This document shows positions 36,841 to 46,574 of a stretch of DNA of 55,706 nucleotides, piece by piece. The stretch spans positions 1-55,706 of the forward strand of contig JAFBAS010000064.1 in the NCBI GenBank assembly GCA_019247605.1, written 5' to 3'. The notes below the pieces were generated by a model. That model ran no database searches. It worked only from the letters and a program-made list of their open reading frames with translations, and was not told the origin of the DNA. Each line of letters starts with the position of its first letter. Positions within the stretch are counted from its first letter, which is position 1. The DNA comes from Hyphomicrobiales bacterium. Its GTDB lineage: Bacteria > Pseudomonadota > Alphaproteobacteria > Rhizobiales > Beijerinckiaceae. The position numbers and the translations under genes are program-made.

Positions 36841-37005
36841 GCGCACGCCTCCTCTACTGACCGCATTCGCTGCGAGAGTGACCCAAAATTCTCGAAGCAA
36901 TTCCGAGAAGCTGGTTGCCCCTCGCTGGCGGGGGCGGATTTCCAGCTCCGCTCGTCCTCGCGGAAACGAGAACCCAACGCTCCGACCGGTTAGTCGGCCA
37001 AGACC

Positions 37006-38271
37006 TCAGGCGCTCGCGGCGACCGGGATCGCCGCTTCCGGCAACTCGTCCTTCGCCTGTCCGAGATCGCCCTCGAATTTCGCGACCGCGGCGGAAGCAA
37101 GCGAATTGCCGATCACATTCGTGGCGCTTCGCCCCATGTCGAGGAATTGGTCGATTCCCAAGATGAGAAAGAGCCCGGCCTCGGGAATCCCGAACTGCTT
37201 CAGCGTCGCGAGAATCACCACGAGGGAGGCGCGCGGCACGCCCGCCACACCCTTGGAGGTGATCATCAGCACCGCCGCCATGAGGAGCTGCGTGCCGATC
37301 GGAATGTTCATGCCGTAGGCCTGCGCGATGAAAAGCGTCGCGAAGGTCGTGTAAGCCATTGTCCCGTCGAGATTGAACGAATAGCCGAGCGGCAGCACGA
37401 AGCTCGCGATCCGCTTCGAGACGCCGAAGCGCTCGAGCTGATCGAGAATCTTCGGATAGGAAGCTTCCGAGCTCGCCGTGGAGAAGGCGAGCAGGAAAGG
37501 CTCATACATGCGCTTCACCAGATCGAACATGCGTGAACCGAGCGTGAGATACCCGACCGCGATGAGGACGACCCACAGGATGAGCAAGGTGAGATAGAAG
37601 CCGCCGAGGAATTTCGCGAAGTTCAAAAGGATCATCGGGCCGGATTTGGTGATCACCGAAGCGACCGATGCGCAAACCGCGATGGGCGCCATCCGCATCA
37701 CATAGCCTGTGATGGTCAGCATCATATGCGCGACACCGTCGGCGATCTCGAGCAAGGGCTTGCCGCGCTGGCCCAGAGCCATGAGGGCGATGCCGGCGAA
37801 AATCGAGAACACGACGATCTGCAGGATCTCGCCGTCCGCGAGCGATTTGAAGATCGAGGTCGGGACGAGATGATCGATGAACCCTTCGATGCTGAAGGCT
37901 TGCGTCGTCAGGTTTGAGCTGTTCGCCCCCTGGTCGACCACGGCGCCGACGCCGGGTTGAAGAAAATCGACCATGGCGAGCCCGAGGAGAAGCGAGAAAA
38001 TCGAGGCGCACACAAACCACGCCATGGTCTTGGCGCCGACCCGCCCCACAGTTGCCGCATCGCCCATGTGACCGATGCCCACGACGAGGGTCGAGAGCAC
38101 GAGAGGCCCGATGATCATCTTGATGAGCTTCAGGAAGACGGTGCTCACGAGCGACATGTATTTCGCGACTTCGGCCGCGGTCGCCTTGTCGGGAAAGGAA
38201 TAAAAAGAAGCCGTGCCAAGCAGGATGCCGAGCACCAGCCCCGCCATCACATAGTAAAAATTGCGGTTCAC
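37006..38271 (-). CDS. dctA: C4-dicarboxylate transport protein DctA
   Basis: A 421-aa inner-membrane symporter of the SLC1/DAACS family that imports succinate, fumarate and malate with protons or sodium. Family motifs are AFSTASSEASYP (serine-rich re-entrant loop), GYSFNLDGTMAY, and ITSKGVAGVPRASLVV. The C-terminal DQFLDMGRSATNVIGNSLAS is diagnostic. The GTG at 38271 is the start: AGGAGG (38282-38277) lies exactly 5 bases before it. An open frame to 38406 has no such site. It is near maeB, which consumes the imported malate. Confidence 0.94.
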   Translation of the reverse strand: MNRNFYYVMAGLVLGILLGTASFYSFPDKATAAEVAKYMSLVSTVFLKLIKMIIGPLVLSTLVVGIGHMGDAATVGRVGAKTMAWFVCASIFSLLLGLAMVDFLQPGVGAVVDQGANSSNLTTQAFSIEGFIDHLVPTSIFKSLADGEILQIVVFSIFAGIALMALGQRGKPLLEIADGVAHMMLTITGYVMRMAPIAVCASVASVITKSGPMILLNFAKFLGGFYLTLLILWVVLIAVGYLTLGSRMFDLVKRMYEPFLLAFSTASSEASYPKILDQLERFGVSKRIASFVLPLGYSFNLDGTMAYTTFATLFIAQAYGMNIPIGTQLLMAAVLMITSKGVAGVPRASLVVILATLKQFGIPEAGLFLILGIDQFLDMGRSATNVIGNSLASAAVAKFEGDLGQAKDELPEAAIPVAASA

Positions 38272-38451
38272 TCTCCCCTCCTTGGCGATGTCGACATTTT
38301 CCAATTGCACGATGTTGAGGACGCATGCCGAGGGGTTCGGATCTTCATCATAGAGGCTTGCAAATCCCCTCACGCCTACAGGCGCCCGAAGCGAGCTTCC
38401 CTGCATTGACCCGGTCCTGTCAACGGCCGAGGGCCGAGATTCCCTGCGGAT

Positions 38452-39111
38452 TTATCCTGTCGCGCTGCCCGCCATCCGCTCACCGACGACGAGCCATTGC
38501 TTGGCAAGAAGCGTATCGAGCCGCCCTCCACTGGCAAGGTTCAAGAAGAAGCGCGCATCGGGAAAACTGAAGGGTTGGGCGTTCACGGCAGCGACAAGGG
38601 CAAGACCGCCACAGGTTGCAAGCTCGATCGCGGTGTCGCGCACGAAGAAGCGCAAATGCGTGCGGTCGAGAACGCCGGCATCGCGGTAGCGAAAATCGCC
38701 CCTGACCGCGAGCCGCCAGAGAAATTTCCAATTGCGGATATTGGGCACGCTCAATATCAGTCGCCCGCTTGGCGCGAGCAGCGGAGAAACCCGTCGCACC
38801 ATCCCCCAAGGGTCGGCAAGGTGCTCGAGCACGTCCAGGCATAAGATGAGATCGAGCGAGGCAGGCGCGATCTCGCCCTCGAAAGCCCAACTTGCGGCGT
38901 CACCGACGAAGACCTTTTCACAATGGTCGCGCGCCGCTTCGGCCGCGGCGGCATCGAGCTCGACACCTCCCGCCCATTCGACGGCCCTCTCGTTTTTGAC
39001 GAGCGCCACGGTGGCGCCCGTGCCGCAACCAAGCTCGAGAAGTCGGCTGACCTTGACAGGCAGGTAGGGCACGATCTCGGTGCGCGGCGTCGCAAAATAG
39101 CGCCCGGTCAT
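38452..39111 (-). CDS. Class I SAM-dependent methyltransferase
   Basis: A 219-aa methyltransferase of the UbiG/Methyltransf_23-like kind. Motif I is LLELGCGTGATVALV (residues about 24-38), the acidic end of strand 2 is in GGVELDAAAA, and motif II is DLILCLDVLEHLADPW. A later segment, LSVPNIRNWKFLWRLAVRGD, resembles methyltransferases acting with cell-surface glycan genes. The acceptor is unknown. The ATG overlaps the glycosyltransferase stop by four bases (ATGA), so both products likely work together. No membrane helix is seen. Confidence 0.85.
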   Translation of the reverse strand: MTGRYFATPRTEIVPYLPVKVSRLLELGCGTGATVALVKNERAVEWAGGVELDAAAAEAARDHCEKVFVGDAASWAFEGEIAPASLDLILCLDVLEHLADPWGMVRRVSPLLAPSGRLILSVPNIRNWKFLWRLAVRGDFRYRDAGVLDRTHLRFFVRDTAIELATCGGLALVAAVNAQPFSFPDARFFLNLASGGRLDTLLAKQWLVVGERMAGSATG

Positions 39112-39977
39112 GAAAGCCCCTCACGCGCAATCGCACGCTTGCCCATGAGCCATGCGAAAGCTCCGGCCGACGACCCCCCATAGCGCTCGATGAGCGACTT
39201 TCGCAACGTAAGCACCGCGAGGCAGAGCTTCAGCGCGTTGATGATGCAAATGCGCCAGCAAGGGTTTGGCAGTCCGTATTTGCGCGCCACATAGCCTGCC
39301 GACCAGGCTCTATGCCAGCGTGCCTTGTAGACAAGACCGGGCCGTTTTCCGCTCGAGCCGCCGCGCTCGTGGGTGGCAAGCGCTCCATGCACATGGACGA
39401 GGGAGCGTCCGGCCTCGGTCACGCGCCGGCAGAGATCATCGTCCTCGTAGAAGAGGAAGATCTCCTCGTCGAAGCCGCCGAGAGACAAGACGAGTTCGCG
39501 ATCGACGAGAAGGCAGGCGCCCGAAAGGAACGGGGCGCAGCAATCTCCCTCGGGGACGCAAGGGCGCCCCGCTTCGTTGTGAAGGTAGAGGGAAAGCATC
39601 GAGCGCGGCTGGAAGAACGAACGCCCCCCCGGCTCGACGAGCTGCGGTGCGAGGAGGCCCGCTTCCGGATAATTTCGCCTCGCCTGGGTGAGCGCTTCGA
39701 TGCTGCCGGGAGCAAGCACGAGATCGGGGTTGAGAAGAAGGCATGTCGGCTCTCGGGCGGCCCGCATGCCGATGTTCATCGCGCGCCCGTAGCCTTGGTT
39801 CTTCGCGTTGCGGATGACGCGCTGGCCGGCCTCTTCCGCAATCCTCCCCGAAGCATCGCTACTCGCATTGTCGACGACGATTGCCTCGATCCCTTCTTGC
39901 CGAAGGGCCGCGAGACAGGAAGGCAATACCGCGGCGCTGTCGCGCACCACGACGATGGCGACGAGTGGGCGCGCCAT
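39108..39977 (-). CDS. Family 2 glycosyltransferase
   Basis: A 289-aa GT-A fold transferase. The N-terminal half has VAIVVVRDSAAVLPSCLAAL, then VVDNASSDASGRIAEEAG, the nucleotide-sugar-binding start of GT2. LLLNPDLVLAPGSI supplies the metal/sugar DxD-like site, and GGFDEEIFLFYEDDDLCRR is the acceptor-side ED motif typical of rhamnosyl- and related transferases. The C-terminal region has one hydrophobic stretch near ICIINALKLCLAVL. It likely builds a surface glycan. It starts 12 bp after aspS and overlaps the methyltransferase start. Confidence 0.88.
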   Translation of the reverse strand: MARPLVAIVVVRDSAAVLPSCLAALRQEGIEAIVVDNASSDASGRIAEEAGQRVIRNAKNQGYGRAMNIGMRAAREPTCLLLNPDLVLAPGSIEALTQARRNYPEAGLLAPQLVEPGGRSFFQPRSMLSLYLHNEAGRPCVPEGDCCAPFLSGACLLVDRELVLSLGGFDEEIFLFYEDDDLCRRVTEAGRSLVHVHGALATHERGGSSGKRPGLVYKARWHRAWSAGYVARKYGLPNPCWRICIINALKLCLAVLTLRKSLIERYGGSSAGAFAWLMGKRAIAREGLS

Positions 39978-39989
39978 GGCGTACCGGAT

Positions 39990-41762
39990 TCACTTCTGCG
40001 GAAGGTTCAGCCGCAAATGCAGCTCGCGCAATTGCTGCGCCGTCGCCTCGGAGGGTGCGCCCATGAGCAGATCCTCGGCGCGCTGGTTCATCGGGAAAAG
40101 AGCAACCTCGCGCAAGTTTTGCTCGCCGCACAGCAGCATGACGATACGGTCGATGCCGGCAGCCATGCCGCCATGCGGCGGCGCGCCGTAGTGGAAAGCC
40201 CGGTACATGCCCCCGAAACGCTCGACGACCGTATTCTCCCCGTAGCCGGCGATCTCGAAAGCCTTCACCATCGCCTCAGGGCGATGATTGCGGATGCCCC
40301 CGGAGGCGATCTCATAGCCATTGCAGGTGATGTCGTATTGGAAGGCCTTGATCGACAGCGGCTCTTGCGTGAGCAGCGCGTCGAGTCCTCCTTGCGGCAT
40401 CGAAAAGGGGTTATGAGAGAACTCGACCTTCTTCTCTTCCTCGTCCCATTCGTACATCGGGAAATCGACGACCCAGGCGAGCGCGAATTGGTTCTCGTCG
40501 ACGAGCTTCAATTCTGATCCGAGTCGCAGCCGGGCGAGCCCCGCAAATCGCGCGAACTTTGTCGGATCGCCGGCGATAAAGAAAGCCGCATCGCCGTCGT
40601 TGAGGTGAAGCTTTTCCCGCAAGGCCTGCGTCTTTTCCGCTCCTATATTGTTAGCGATGGGCCCTGACCCTGCCCCGTCGCGCCAAAGGATGTAACCGAG
40701 ACCCGGCTGGCCCTCCCCTTGCGCCCATGAATTCATTCGATCGCAAAAGGCGCGCGACCCTCCCGTGGGCGCCGGAACGGCCCAAATCCGCGCCTTCGGA
40801 TCGCTTTCGAGAATGCGCGCGAAGAGTTTGAAGCCGCAGTCGCGGAAGACCTCCGAGACGTCCTGCATCTCGATCGGGTTTCTGAGATCGGGCTTGTCGG
40901 TTCCGTATTTGCGAATGGCCTCGGCATGCGGGATTCGGGGGAAGTTCTGGGTGACCTTCTTGCCAGCGCCGAATTCCTCGAAGACGCCGCGGATCACAGG
41001 CTCGAGCGTCGCGAACACATCCTCTTGCGTGACGAAGCTCATCTCGACATCGAGCTGGTAGAATTCGCCGGGCAGGCGATCGGCACGCGGATCCTCGTCG
41101 CGAAAACAGGGAGCGATCTGAAAGTAGCGGTCGAACCCCGCCATCATGATGAGCTGCTTGTATTGCTGCGGCGCCTGCGGGAGGGCGTAAAACTTGCCCG
41201 GATGAATTCGGGAAGGGACGAGATAGTCGCGCGCCCCCTCGGGGCTCGATGCCGTCAAGATCGGCGTCTGAAACTCGAAGAAGCCCGACGCCTTCATCCG
41301 CCGCCGGATCGAATCGACAATTTCGCCGCGGCGCATCAGATTGCGGTGAAGCTTTTCGCGCCGCAAATCCAGGAAGCGGTATTTGAGCCTGATCTCCTCA
41401 GGGTATTCGGCCTCGCCGAAAACCGGGAGCGGCAATTCGGCTGCGGGGCCGAGCACCTCGATTTCGGTGGCAAACACCTCGATGGCCCCCGTCGGCAGCT
41501 CGGGGTTGAGCGTGCCTTCCGGCCGGTCTCGCACCCGCCCGTCCACTCGTACCACCCATTCGGAGCGGAGCGTCTCGGCGGCCTTGAAAGCAGGCGAATC
41601 GGGATCGACCACTACCTGCGTCAGCCCGTAATGGTCGCGCAAATCGATGAACAGCAACCCGCCGTGATCGCGGATCCTGTGGCACCAGCCAGAGAGGCGG
41701 ACATTGTGGCCGGCGTGCTCCTTGCGGAGCGCCCCGCAGGTGTGGGAGCGGTATCTGTGCAT
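39990..41762 (-). CDS. aspS: Aspartyl-tRNA synthetase
   Basis: A 590-aa class II synthetase that charges tRNA-Asp. The N-terminal anticodon-binding OB fold opens [12 protein letters not shown] and includes [20 protein letters not shown]. Class II motif 2 is in [20 protein letters not shown], the GAD insertion covers roughly residues 280-420, and motif 3 is [16 protein letters not shown]. Bacterial-type length. The ATG at 41762 matches the family start; an in-frame ATG at 41774 would add four residues. In many alphaproteobacteria this enzyme also misacylates tRNA-Asn, which I cannot judge here. It is followed by the glycosyltransferase. Confidence 0.96.
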   Translation of the reverse strand: MHRYRSHTCGALRKEHAGHNVRLSGWCHRIRDHGGLLFIDLRDHYGLTQVVVDPDSPAFKAAETLRSEWVVRVDGRVRDRPEGTLNPELPTGAIEVFATEIEVLGPAAELPLPVFGEAEYPEEIRLKYRFLDLRREKLHRNLMRRGEIVDSIRRRMKASGFFEFQTPILTASSPEGARDYLVPSRIHPGKFYALPQAPQQYKQLIMMAGFDRYFQIAPCFRDEDPRADRLPGEFYQLDVEMSFVTQEDVFATLEPVIRGVFEEFGAGKKVTQNFPRIPHAEAIRKYGTDKPDLRNPIEMQDVSEVFRDCGFKLFARILESDPKARIWAVPAPTGGSRAFCDRMNSWAQGEGQPGLGYILWRDGAGSGPIANNIGAEKTQALREKLHLNDGDAAFFIAGDPTKFARFAGLARLRLGSELKLVDENQFALAWVVDFPMYEWDEEEKKVEFSHNPFSMPQGGLDALLTQEPLSIKAFQYDITCNGYEIASGGIRNHRPEAMVKAFEIAGYGENTVVERFGGMYRAFHYGAPPHGGMAAGIDRIVMLLCGEQNLREVALFPMNQRAEDLLMGAPSEATAQQLRELHLRLNLPQK

Positions 41763-42074
41763 TGAAAGGTCCATCAAGGGGCCATCCGCGGATATCGCGA
41801 AGCGCGCCTTCTGCCACCCCTTGCCCGATCCCGCAATCGGCGGAAAGCGAAGAGAGAAAAGCGAATACGCGCCTACGGGCAATGAGGCGGGAAAACAGAC
41901 GCGTGAGGAGTGACGCTCATCGCAGCTGCCCGCCGCTTTCACGCTTTCACCTTTCTTCCCTCAGCTTACATGCCGACTACCCACTATTCATCCTTCCTAT
42001 TCGGCCGGGACGGCCATAATCCGGCCATCGGTTGCCGCGACAAGAACCGCCCTTCGAGATCACGCAAAGGACTC
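41763..42074. other. Divergent intergenic region aspS / rnd (312 bp)
   Basis: No gene seen. It must carry the promoters of both divergent genes. A CCATAAT near 42010-42020, in front of rnd, is a possible -10 element, but no matching -35 is clear. The GGCCG motifs around it (GGCCGGGACGGCC, ATCCGGCCATCGG) form imperfect inverted repeats of unknown meaning. Confidence 0.5.
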
Positions 42075-43268
42075 ATGAACATCATTACCTCCAGCGCCAA
42101 GCTCGCCGCCGCCTGCGAGCGCTTGGCGCGGCATCCCTACATTACGGTCGATACCGAATTCATGCGGGAAACGACCTATTACCCCAAGCTTTGTCTGCTT
42201 CAGGTAGCCTCCGTCGAGGAGGCTCTGCTGATCGATCCTTTAGCGCAAGATATTGATCTCGAACCTTTCTTTTCTCTTTTGCGGGACGGTCGGGTCATCA
42301 AGGTCTTTCACGCGGCCCGCCAGGACATCGAAATCTTCTGGCATATGGCAAGGACCATTCCGCAGCCGCTTTTCGACACTCAGATCGCCGCCATGGTTTG
42401 CGGTTATGGTGACCAGGTAAGCTATGAGCAGCTCGCCAATGACCTCGGAAATGCGCGAATCGATAAGACCCAGCGCTTCACCGATTGGTCGCGCCGGCCC
42501 CTGAGCGAGGCGCAACTCAATTATGCCAAAGCCGATGTGACGCATCTGCGGGCGGTCTACGAAGCTCTCGCCGGCAAGCTTGCGGCGAGCGGGCGTGAAA
42601 GCTGGCTTGCGGAGGACATGGCCGTTCTTGAGGCCCCGGGAACCTATGAGACGAAGCCTGAAGACGCCTGGCAGCGGCTCGCCGGCCGGCTGAAGAAGCA
42701 GCGTGATCTTGGCGTCCTCATCGAGATTGCAGCCTGGCGCGAGCGGGACGCGCAAAAGCGCGACGTGCCCCGACAGCGCGTTTTGCGTGACGATGCGCTG
42801 ATGGAAGTGGTTCAAGCGCGCCCGCAGAGTGTCGAGGCGCTCGGGCGCTTGCGCGCCGTGAGCCAGGGTCTCGAGCGCTCGCGCGCCGGCCAAGCCATCA
42901 TCGCCGCCGTCGAGCGAGGCGTCGCGATCGACCCCAAAAACCTGCCGCCACTTGCCAGACGCACGCGGCTGCCTCGGCATGATTCCACGGTTGAGTTCTT
43001 GAAGCTTCTTTTGAAGATTGTCTCGCAAAAGACGGGCGTAGCATCAAAAATTATCGCGACCGTCGATGATCTGGATGCGCTTGCGGTGAGCGCGACGCAA
43101 GCACAACCCGTGCTCACCGGGTGGCGCGGAGAGATTTTTGGAGATCTGGCGCGCGACGCGATCGCCGGACGCGTTGCGCTTGCGCTCGAGCGTGGAGAAC
43201 CGCGGATCATCACGCTCGATTCCGGCGAGGAGACCCCCTCGCGCCGCCGGCAAGCCCTGGTGGCCTGA
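42075..43268 (+). CDS. rnd: Ribonuclease D
   Basis: A 397-aa 3'-5' exoribonuclease that trims tRNA and other small RNA 3' ends. The DEDD exonuclease signature begins [20 protein letters not shown] (D26, E28), continues with [12 protein letters not shown] and ends in [16 protein letters not shown]. An HRDC-type helical domain follows at about residues 210-290 ([20 protein letters not shown]-like, here [20 protein letters not shown]). The ATG at 42075 has AAAGGA 4 bases upstream; the longer open frame has no such support. hisI starts 13 bp after the stop. Confidence 0.95.
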   Translation: MNIITSSAKLAAACERLARHPYITVDTEFMRETTYYPKLCLLQVASVEEALLIDPLAQDIDLEPFFSLLRDGRVIKVFHAARQDIEIFWHMARTIPQPLFDTQIAAMVCGYGDQVSYEQLANDLGNARIDKTQRFTDWSRRPLSEAQLNYAKADVTHLRAVYEALAGKLAASGRESWLAEDMAVLEAPGTYETKPEDAWQRLAGRLKKQRDLGVLIEIAAWRERDAQKRDVPRQRVLRDDALMEVVQARPQSVEALGRLRAVSQGLERSRAGQAIIAAVERGVAIDPKNLPPLARRTRLPRHDSTVEFLKLLLKIVSQKTGVASKIIATVDDLDALAVSATQAQPVLTGWRGEIFGDLARDAIAGRVALALERGEPRIITLDSGEETPSRRRQALVA

Positions 43269-43281
43269 CGCGGGGAATCCG

Positions 43282-43677
43282 ATGAGCGGCTCCGAGGCCA
43301 TCGAGCACAAACTTAACTTGACGCCGCAATTTGACGCGTCGGGTCTCATCGCGTGCATCGCGGTCGACGCCGGGACGGGCGAAGTGCTCATGCTCGCCTA
43401 TATGAATGAGGAGGCGCTCCGCCGCTCGATCGAGACGGGACAAGCCTGGTACTGGTCACGCTCACGGCGCGAGCTCTGGCGCAAGGGAGCAACGAGCGGC
43501 CAGACTCAAAGGATCGTGGAGATGCGTGTCGACTGCGACCAGGACGCCTTGCTCATCAAGGTAGAGGTCGGCGGCGACGGTCGTGCCTGCCACACGGGGC
43601 AACGCTCCTGCTTCTACCGCAAGGTCACGCTGGGCCAGGGATCTAGAGGCCGCGCCGCCTTGAGCATGAATGATTAA
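43282..43677 (+). CDS. hisI: Phosphoribosyl-AMP cyclohydrolase
   Basis: A 131-aa enzyme of histidine biosynthesis that opens the purine ring of phosphoribosyl-AMP. Core motifs are [37 protein letters not shown] and the metal site with C85-D-Q-D88, C103 and C110 in [11 protein letters not shown]. It is the stand-alone HisI form, not fused to HisE. The ATG at 43282 follows GGGGAA. It is placed after rnd and before the patatin gene, away from other his genes. Confidence 0.95.
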   Translation: MSGSEAIEHKLNLTPQFDASGLIACIAVDAGTGEVLMLAYMNEEALRRSIETGQAWYWSRSRRELWRKGATSGQTQRIVEMRVDCDQDALLIKVEVGGDGRACHTGQRSCFYRKVTLGQGSRGRAALSMND

Positions 43678-43737
43678 GCCTTGGCACGTAAGAAGCGATA
43701 TCTTTCGACTGATGCAGCTTCGGATATCGAGGGGTCG

Positions 43738-44814
43738 ATGCGCGTATCTTCCGGCGAACGGGAGGCGGGTGAAGACGCCAAGGACGCCTCCGCGGGCCTC
43801 ATCGCCGACCCGCCCCAATATGTGGAACCACCCTCGCCCGATCAGCAGATTCGCGAAAAGCCGGGCGTCAAGCTTGGCCTTGCTCTTGGCGGGGGCGCCG
43901 CGCGTGGCTGGGCCCATATCGGGGCGCTGCAGGCGCTCGTGGAGGCGGGCATTCGCCCTGACATCATCGCGGGAACTTCGGTCGGCGCGGTTGTAGGTGG
44001 CTGCTATGCGGCCGGCCGCCTCGACGAGCTCACCGAATTCGCTCTTCAGCTCACGCCTGCACGCGTTCTTGCGCTTTTGGACGTGCATGTCGGCTCGGGG
44101 CTGATCTCAGGCGATCGGCTGGGACGGCGGTTGACCCAAAACCTCGAGGGCCTTTCGATCGAAAAGCTGCCGCTGCGCTTCGCGGCGATCGCAACCGAAT
44201 TCAACACGGGTCACGAGATCTGGCTCACGCGAGGGCCCCTCATCAATGCGCTGCGAGCCTCCTATGCTTTGCCCGGCATCTTTGATCCACGCCGCATTGG
44301 CGGGCGCTGGCTCATGGACGGCGCGCTCGTCAACCCCGTCCCGGTGACGGCGGCGCGCGCGCTCGGGGCAGAGATCGTCGTCGCCATCAATCTGAGCGGC
44401 GCCGGTTATGGTCGAGGCACCGTCATTCAGGATTTCGGCGGTGACGGCGACCTCGGCTCCTTGGCCGGCATAGGGGGCCCAGACGAGGAACGGGGCCTTC
44501 TTTCGCCCGTGCGGGAGGCCGCCTCCCGCATGCGCGATCTTTTCCGCCGCCGGCGCGGCACGCCCGGCTTCGCGCAAGTGATGATCGATGCCTTCAACAT
44601 CACCCAAGATCGCATAACGCGAGCAAGGCTCGCCGGCGATCCTCCCGACGTGCTCGCTTCGCCTCAGCTCACCGAGCTCGGCCTTTTCGAATTTCATCGC
44701 GCCGGGGTGGCAATCGCGGCAGGGCGCGAGTCGGTGCTGCGCGCGCTCCCACAAATCCACGAGGTGATGGAACTAGCCGAAAGGAGCTTCCTCGCGCGCC
44801 AACGCACCGCGTGA
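43738..44814 (+). CDS. Patatin-like phospholipase
   Basis: A 358-aa serine hydrolase of the patatin/RssA family. The oxyanion loop is LALGGGAARGWAHIG, the nucleophile elbow is AGTSVGAVVGG (S81), and the catalytic Asp is D194 in WLMDGALVNP. It would act on phospholipid or other acyl esters with a Ser-Asp dyad. A charged, probably disordered leader covers residues 1-42. The ATG at 43738 is preferred because GAGGGG is 3 bases upstream; a TTG at 43681, 4 bases after hisI, would add 19 residues but lacks a site. It is convergent with the CBS gene. Confidence 0.88.
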   Translation: MRVSSGEREAGEDAKDASAGLIADPPQYVEPPSPDQQIREKPGVKLGLALGGGAARGWAHIGALQALVEAGIRPDIIAGTSVGAVVGGCYAAGRLDELTEFALQLTPARVLALLDVHVGSGLISGDRLGRRLTQNLEGLSIEKLPLRFAAIATEFNTGHEIWLTRGPLINALRASYALPGIFDPRRIGGRWLMDGALVNPVPVTAARALGAEIVVAINLSGAGYGRGTVIQDFGGDGDLGSLAGIGGPDEERGLLSPVREAASRMRDLFRRRRGTPGFAQVMIDAFNITQDRITRARLAGDPPDVLASPQLTELGLFEFHRAGVAIAAGRESVLRALPQIHEVMELAERSFLARQRTA

Positions 44815-44837
44815 GCTTCGCCGCGGCGCGCTCGAGC

Positions 44838-45269
44838 TTACGCGCTTGCGATGTAGTCGCGCATCGCCCTGTGTTCCGTCTCGATTTCCGCGAGGCGGAA
44901 TTTGACCACATCGCCGATGGACACAAGGCCACTCAGCGCGCCACCATCGACAACAGGCACGTGGCGAAATTTCTTGCTCGTCATCAACTGCATGATCTCG
45001 TCGATGAGCGTCTCGGGCGTGCAGGTGAAAACCGGCGAGGTCATGTGACGGGCGAGATCATCGGTCAGAGCCTCCGGCCCCTTTTGCGCCAGGACACGCA
45101 CCACGTCTCGTTCCGAGAACATGCCCAGCACCGCATTTTCCACACCCACGATCACCACGGCGCCGATCCGCTTTTGCGCCATCAGCGCGATCGCTTCCTT
45201 TACCGTCGAGCGCGGCCCCATGGTGACAACCGTGCCGCCCTTGTCGTTGAGAATGCCCGCGACATGCAT
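44838..45269 (-). CDS. CBS-domain protein
   Basis: A 143-aa protein made of two CBS motifs. The first (about 15-62) has ALMAQKRIGAVVIVGVEN and GMFSERDVVRVLAQKG; the second (about 75-125) has IMQLMTSKKFRHVPVVDGG and GLVSIGDVVKFRL. Paired CBS domains bind adenosyl nucleotides such as AMP or ATP and usually act as regulators. Nothing is fused to it, so its target is unknown. The ATG at 45269 follows GGGAGG by 7 bases, which decides against the TTG at 45275. A 265-bp gap separates it from the rhomboid gene upstream. Confidence 0.9.
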   Translation of the reverse strand: MHVAGILNDKGGTVVTMGPRSTVKEAIALMAQKRIGAVVIVGVENAVLGMFSERDVVRVLAQKGPEALTDDLARHMTSPVFTCTPETLIDEIMQLMTSKKFRHVPVVDGGALSGLVSIGDVVKFRLAEIETEHRAMRDYIASA

Positions 45270-45534
45270 GATCAAGCCTCCCTCGCCTGGTGTGACTTAT
45301 GTTTCGGCCTCCTTTGCCGCTATGTGGGCAATGCCGTCCGCTTGAAATCAACGCGAACCGTTGCCTTTCATACGAATAAATCTGGGCCAATCCCCGACAT
45401 TTTGCAATGCAATCGCTGCCGCTCCAAAGAACAGCTTTCCCCTTGCGAGACTTCAACTGGACGCTTAGCGCTATGCGGCAAACGAAAAGGAACTCGTTTA
45501 CTCGTCAAAAACAATCCCGAGGCGGCGGAAAATT

Positions 45535-46329
45535 TCAGGTAAACTCGTCGGTCGAGCCCTCGGGCATCTCCAAATTCACAGGTCTTGGATCGAAAAAATG
45601 AAAGGCGAGAAATCCAAGAAGGAAGCCGCCGATATGCGCTTCCCACGCGATTGAGGCGTTTGCGAGTACGCTCGGATTGGCGCCCAATCCCGACATGGCG
45701 TTGGCGATGAACCAGCCCAGCGTGAACGAGATCACCGTGCGGTTTTTGAGAGATTGCAGAAGCGGGGGTGCCGTTTCACCTCTGCGAGCGAGCGGATCGA
45801 ACACGAAGCGCGCCGCCGCCCCCATGCAGGCCGAGACGGACGCGGAAGCCCCAATCAGCGGCGCGACTTCGGCTGGGTGAACCGCAAGATGCATCAGCGC
45901 ACCGGCGAGCGCGCCGAAGGCCAAGAGCGACAGAAAACGCAACGCTCCGAAACGTCGCGCCACCGGAGTTCCCAGAGCCGAAAGCACGACGACATTCAGG
46001 CCGAGATGAAGCCATCCCTCGTGCAGGAGGCAATAGGTCAGGAAGGTCCATGGCTGAGGGCCGCTTTCGGCGAGGAGATAGCGAGCGAGCTGGTATTGCG
46101 CGACGGCACCTGCGTCGATGCCCTGCGGGCCTCGGTCGACGATGCCATGGAGAATTGAAGGCGCAAGCAATGATATTTCGCGGGCAGGAATGAAGGCGAG
46201 CTCGATGAGCAGGCCAAAATCCGTCTCCTCCGAGAGAAAGCCTCGCCCGATTTGGATGGCAGTCAGCACGATTGCCACGGCGAGCACGACGGTCGGCACA
46301 TTGAAGATCGGCTCGCGAGCGCGTGTCAC
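45535..46329 (-). CDS. Rhomboid family intramembrane serine protease
   Basis: A 264-aa multi-pass membrane protein of the rhomboid family, which cuts substrates inside the membrane. The catalytic serine motif is GASASVSACMGA (GxSx on helix 4) and the histidine is in WEAHIGGFLLGFLAFH. The L1 loop region WTFLTYCLLHEGWLHLGLNV provides the HxxxN element. About six to seven helices are seen. The GTG at 46329 is fixed by AAGGAG 5 bases upstream; the longer frame to 46641 lacks support. Substrates are unknown. It is divergent from the PAS gene. Confidence 0.9.
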   Translation of the reverse strand: MTRAREPIFNVPTVVLAVAIVLTAIQIGRGFLSEETDFGLLIELAFIPAREISLLAPSILHGIVDRGPQGIDAGAVAQYQLARYLLAESGPQPWTFLTYCLLHEGWLHLGLNVVVLSALGTPVARRFGALRFLSLLAFGALAGALMHLAVHPAEVAPLIGASASVSACMGAAARFVFDPLARRGETAPPLLQSLKNRTVISFTLGWFIANAMSGLGANPSVLANASIAWEAHIGGFLLGFLAFHFFDPRPVNLEMPEGSTDEFT

Positions 46330-46574
46330 GGAAACTCCTTCGACCGCGTCCGGTCCGGTCGCATCTGGCCATAGCAAGCATCCCGCGGCAAAAAAAGGGT
46401 GGGCGCGTTGGTCGGCCACATGGCAGCGCCTCCAAGAATGCGACTCTGTGGCACGCGCCCTGCTCCCAAACCACGCAAGGGACGTGTTGGGGAAAATTTG
46501 TGTCGCGAGGGCACGAAGCTGTCCCTTAACGAAACGTAAACGACGCGGACGAACCGCTGAACGCGAGGGACTAC

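Noticed and set aside
46520-46545. CtrA-type box (TTAA-N7-TTAA) in front of the PAS gene
   Set aside because: TTAACGAAACGTAAAC has only one perfect half; the second half has TAAA, so it does not meet the consensus.
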